The position numbers and the translations under genes were made by a program. From assembly GCA_002104985.1 (NCBI GenBank), contig MCGO01000325.1:1-32802 (forward strand): a DNA stretch of 32,802 nucleotides, given 5' to 3'. The notes under the pieces are model-generated. The model was not told the DNA's origin and searched no databases. It was given only the letters and a program-made list of their open reading frames with translations. Position 1 is the first letter of the stretch; every line of letters starts with the position of its first letter. Below are positions 29,229 to 32,802 of this stretch, in pieces. The stretch comes from Rhizoclosmatium globosum (Eukaryota > Chytridiomycota > Chytridiomycetes > Chytridiales > Chytriomycetaceae).

Positions 29229-30806
29229 TCATCCTCGAAAGCTCGCTATCCATTCCTTGATCATTCTCTTCATTCCAACCTTCTCTCGCCCTAACCTTGC
29301 TCGCCGTCGGTCCATCAACTTCATGCCTACCAACACTCCAGATATAGTGAACCAATAAATAATATATGCTGTGACGCTGCCTATTGTCGGAGATGAATGC
29401 CATCCAAAAAGCGCATTAAAAAGCTGCCATCCTCCTTGCCTCGGATCGTCGGGGTTACAGCAGTTTAGATGCCTTTGATAAAGCTTAGGAGACATACTGT
29501 GCATTGAATTAATCTTACCACACAGATTGCTGAACATTGTAGTAGATAGACATGTCAGAATCTTTGGAGCCAATCAATATATTCCACTCATTCTTCTGAA
29601 ACGCCCAGACAGACTTTGCCATGAGTCCGCTTGATAAGTAAAAAATTGTGATGGTAGCACTTAGGAAAAATGTCTGCAGCTTCATAGAGTTTCCAGCTCT
29701 GTAAATCCAGCATTAAAGCATCATAACAGCCAAGATGAAAGAAACCTGAAAATAGCATATCCTAGCGCCAACCCCGCAGTTAATGCGCCAATAATAGCCA
29801 AAGGAATATGTCCCGGATCTTCACTTATCGCAATTCCACCTAGAAACAACATTCCTTCAAGTCCTTCGCGTATAACTGTCACAAACGGAATCCAAAAGAA
29901 TGCTTGTGCCCCATTTCCACCTTTCTTTGTTGCTTTACTGGTTGTCTCGTCATCCCCCTTTTCAACCACAGTTTTGCGACCGTCAAACGCTTCAGAGTCG
30001 CGCTTTACCATACTTTTCCTTTCACCACCGCGTATTGTTTCAGCGACAGAGTGCCGAACGCCTTCCAACTCAGGGTCTGTATTTGGCTTATTGGTGGTAT
30101 TGGCTTGTAAGTCAACATAATCCGCTTCGGGTGTTGGTGCCAAGGGACTCTTTTGAATGCTGTTCTCAGCACCATCAGACGAATTTGCTCCATTGAGTTT
30201 TGTGGATGGGTTTGAAGACCCTCCTGTATCCAACTCCTTGAGTTTTATTACTTGTTGTTCTTCTGGGACCGCGTTGTGCTCTTGAAGGGCTTTGTGGAGC
30301 TTGCGATGCCATTTCGCAGTGAGCTCGTCAGATTTGAGGAAAGCGAATCCTGCCAATAACCAGTACATTAGATTTATGATTCGATTTGAGTTCAGCGACA
30401 CACACCCATGATGGTCATCAAGATACATGCGATTAATTGCAAAATGGCCTCCCATAATGCTTCTGCAGACGACCTAATTCCTGAATTTACAACAAATATC
30501 CCATATCGAACGACATACCACAGATTACTTGCATAGTTGAACCAAATGTATAAAAATATGCCTCCGATCGTGAGACTAAGTAAGATCCCTGATCCAGTTC
30601 CCAACCAAATATGACGCGCCAACATCCGACTCATCGACATCGTGGCGTCATGAGAGAATCGTCTTTCGACGAACGACAGAAGTACTGAGAGTACGATAGA
30701 AGCCTCGGTACATTCTAGCGATCAAGAGATAAATATGATTTTTTGACAGCTGTTGTCTCTTACCTCGGAAAATTACGAAAAACACGGATAAACTGAAACC
30801 CAACAT
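29229..30806 (-). CDS. FTR1: FTR1-type high-affinity iron permease (FTR1-A)
   Basis: Six exons (30806-30764, 30714-30519, 30473-30406, 30349-29746, 29698-29519, 29472-29229) sum to 1335 nt, 444 aa, intact. The N-terminus MLGFSLSVFFVIF leads to the first RExxE iron motif, RECTEASIVLSVLL. The second is in FFWIPFVTVIREGLEGMLFL. Other landmarks are SSAEALWEAILQLIACILM, FAFLKSDELTAKWHRKLHKA and the C-terminal HLNCCNPDDPRQGGWQLFNA, FGWHSSPTIGSVTAYIIYW. Ftr1 carries Fe(III) across the plasma membrane after oxidation by a Fet3 multicopper oxidase; no Fet3 gene is in this window. The loop between LHKA and the second RExxE is long (about 125 aa), acidic and Ser/Thr-rich, and probably cytosolic. It ends 90 bp before the helicase start and follows a second FTR1 in tandem. 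Confidence 0.92.
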
Positions 30807-31026
30807 ACCTACACTTGTGAATGGATACTACAATATAGACACAATGGGCACCGCGACTTGTGGTGCAATACTTTTGGTTTAGATGGAACCGACCTCCAGT
30901 CTTCAATGGCAAAAAACCAACTTTGAAAATCAGATTGTCTCATCGCAACAGTGCCATTGGTGCGCTTCATCCGACAAATTTATGGGCCATAATGGAAAAT
31001 TTATTAGGAGGATCAGAGGCTTTCTC

Positions 31027-32371
31027 TCAGTTATTGTTGCGAGCAAAGTATCCTTTGATTGTCTTTTTGAAACCAACCTTCTCCAACCCAAGTCTTTCAC
31101 GTCGTCTTTCGTTTAACTTCATGCAAACAAGTGCAGCCGCAATCGCCAGCCAGTAGAGACAGTATGAGGTAACCGTTCCAATCGTAGCATTGTTGGTCCA
31201 TCCAAAGATGGCAGAAAACATTGCCCATCCACCTTGAGTGCTGTCTTCGGGGTTGCAACAGTCTAAATGCCACACATTTGTGTCAATGCGATAATAAGCA
31301 GCTTCGTCAGAATCAACCGTTCCCAACATCTTGTTCCAGTTGTCAATCTCGAACATGCCCACGGACTTGGACAAGAGACCGGCGGAGAGGTATAAAATCA
31401 GGATTGTGGCGGAGACGAAGAATGTGTGGAGCTTCATTGAGTTTCCGGGCCTTGTAGATTGCGAATCCAACCACGAAACCGGCGGCAAGGCCGGTGATGG
31501 CGGCAAGAGGAATGTTCTCAGCAGATTCACTTAGACCAATCTGTTACGTTTTGTTAGTTCTTTCATCATAAAGAATACGTAACGTTAACTTACGCCACCA
31601 ACAAAAACCATTCCCTCAAGACCTTCACGCAATACAGTCACGAATGGAATCCAGAAAAAATGCCTGGATTCCCTTATTTTTGAATCCAACTTCAGTGGGA
31701 GGAAGCGAAGAATCCTCTTCTCCAGCTTCCATAAGCTTTTTACCTTGAGTTGCATCATTTTCCTCTCCAAGAGTGGCAGTCGATGAACATCCCTGATCGG
31801 AGGTCGTCTGCACGCCAGTCGCCAAATCGCGGTCTTTGAGGGACTTATGCAACTTGCGGTGCCATTTTGCAGTGAGTTCATCCGACTTGAGGAATGCAAA
31901 TGCCATGATTGTCATCAAGATACATGCAATCAACTACCAAGCATTAATTAGTTGCAATGCTTAGACGGTGCGATCAAAGTACTGCCCACCTGAAACACAG
32001 CTTCCCACAAGGCCTCAGCATTCGCCCTTTAAAATTTAAAGATCAGGTCAAAGTACTTTGACGGCTTTGCAAACTTACCACAAATTGGATGCATATTTAA
32101 AGAAGACAACGAGGAAGCCAGCCCCGATTGCAAGCGAAATGAGGAGTCCGGAAATAGTCCCGAGCCATACAGCACGTGAAAGCATCCGTCTCATGACCAC
32201 ATCATCATGGAAGCGGGTTGAAATGAATGCAAACAAGACTGAAACGACGATCGAGGCTTCAGTGCACTCTGTCGGTGAAAGTTAGGTTCAACAAGGAGGG
32301 TAATGGGAAAGGACGAATGCAACATTACCACGGAAGAGGACGAAGAATAGAGGAATCGAGAAGCCAACCAT
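31027..32371 (-). CDS. FTR1: FTR1-type iron permease, tandem paralogue with two frame breaks (FTR1-B)
   Basis: Exons 32371-32329, 32268-32079, 32026-31990, 31933-31594 and 31540-31027 total 1124 nt. Removing two extra bases gives 374 codons (373 aa). It begins MVGFSIPLFFVLFR, with RECTEASIVVSVLFAFI as the first RExxE. The second is in FVTVLREGLEGMVFVGG. It ends WHLDCCNPEDSTQGGWAMFS, LGLEKVGFKKTIKGYFARNN. The first break is a T6 run at about 31654 where T5 keeps FFWIPF. The second is a C3 run at about 31450 where C2 keeps IYKAGNSMKLH. Both are single-base homopolymer insertions and may be sequence errors. Three intron positions match FTR1-A exactly (after FR, after NLW, and its start exon has the same 43-nt length), so this is a true gene duplication. 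The cytosolic loop is shorter than in FTR1-A. Confidence 0.85.
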
Positions 32372-32802
32372 TATGCTGGGTGGGTATTGAAAGCAACTTG
32401 GATTCAAAGGCAAGGAAAGGTAGAGTACTGGTGAAGCACATACATCAATCTTGTGAAATCATGTAAACCCATTCATCGTTTGTGCACTTACCCACTGGGT
32501 CCAATGAGGTTTTCCGTTTGCAAAGAGAAAATGCCGGGAGAGTGGGACCATTTTAGCATCAACGGGAAGGGATCCTGACCAATGGGAAGGTTGGACCGAT
32601 AATCTCCATCCGCCTTCCATCTCCATTCTTAAATTTTGCCAAATCCCTTTTTCAATTACAAAAAGAATAAATAATTTGCATAAGCAGAGTTAAAATTAAC
32701 AAGTTTCCGTAGGCGAGTTCCAACTTTGGTGATGCAAGCTTTGAAACGTTCCTTCCGCACTTCGGATTTTTCTCTTCTGTTCCTCTCTCAGTTGAAAGTC
32801 TC
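32372..32802. other. Region upstream of FTR1-B, no gene recognised
   Basis: This should hold the FTR1-B promoter. I looked for GATA-type iron-repressor sites and found only scattered single GATA-like tetramers, which is not evidence. No coding sequence is seen up to the window edge. Confidence 0.45.

Noticed and set aside
1..32802. CRISPR arrays, phage genes, transposases or reverse transcriptases
   Set aside because: None seen. The genes are eukaryotic and spliced, and I found no transposase, integrase or reverse transcriptase motif.

Overview
The window looks like nuclear DNA of a filamentous or zoosporic fungus, most likely an early-diverging lineage such as a chytrid. The lineage call is an inference from gene content. 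Genes carry short spliceosomal introns (about 50-175 bp, GTRNGT donors, YAG acceptors). Families include GH76 (Dfg5/Dcw1-type) wall enzymes, a Zn(II)2Cys6 regulator, FTR1 iron permeases, CTF8, a TFIP11/Ntr1 splicing factor, an Sde3/MOV10 helicase and a TIR-like/TPR protein. Gene models were spliced by eye. Several give an exact multiple of three after splicing (GH76-3, TMEM184/Ost-alpha, CTF8, exonuclease-helicase, FTR1-A), which supports the exon calls.

Layout: 1-1857 (-) is the 3'-truncated TFIP11/NTR1 gene, with several one-base frame breaks. 2643-3506 (+) is a NYN-domain putative RNase, flanked by two diverged copies of one sequence block (about 1955-2300 and 3810-4230). The second copy holds a 77-aa ORF (4143-4376) and the first a decayed version of it. 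4900-6902 (-) is a frame-broken Zn2Cys6 transcription factor. 7030-14572 is a cluster of three GH76 genes (-,+,+). Two encode transmembrane enzymes with cytosolic tails and one looks GPI-anchored. 14785-16392 (+) is a TMEM184/Ost-alpha (Hfl1-like) membrane protein, followed by tRNA-Met. 16988-18038 (-) is a remnant of a GT2-type glycosyltransferase. 18534-18972 (+) is CTF8. 19088-21334 (+) is the TIR-like/TPR protein. 21591-23524 holds tRNA-Met, an internally deleted PLP aminotransferase, tRNA-Ser(UGA) and tRNA-Gln(CUG). 24054-24785 (+) is a MYND protein, followed by an orphan FAD/NAD-binding exon. 25009-29138 (-) is a DEDDh exonuclease fused to an Sde3/MOV10 helicase. 29229-32371 (-) is a tandem pair of FTR1 permeases.

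The strongest candidates for new biology are the exonuclease-Sde3 fusion (1275 aa, all motifs visible), the TIR-like/TPR protein with a conserved WCxxE, and the GH76 cluster whose paralogues differ in membrane anchoring and tail. Several other genes carry one-base indels, often in homopolymers. The simplest reading is uncorrected long-read consensus error, but this cannot be told from pseudogenisation here.
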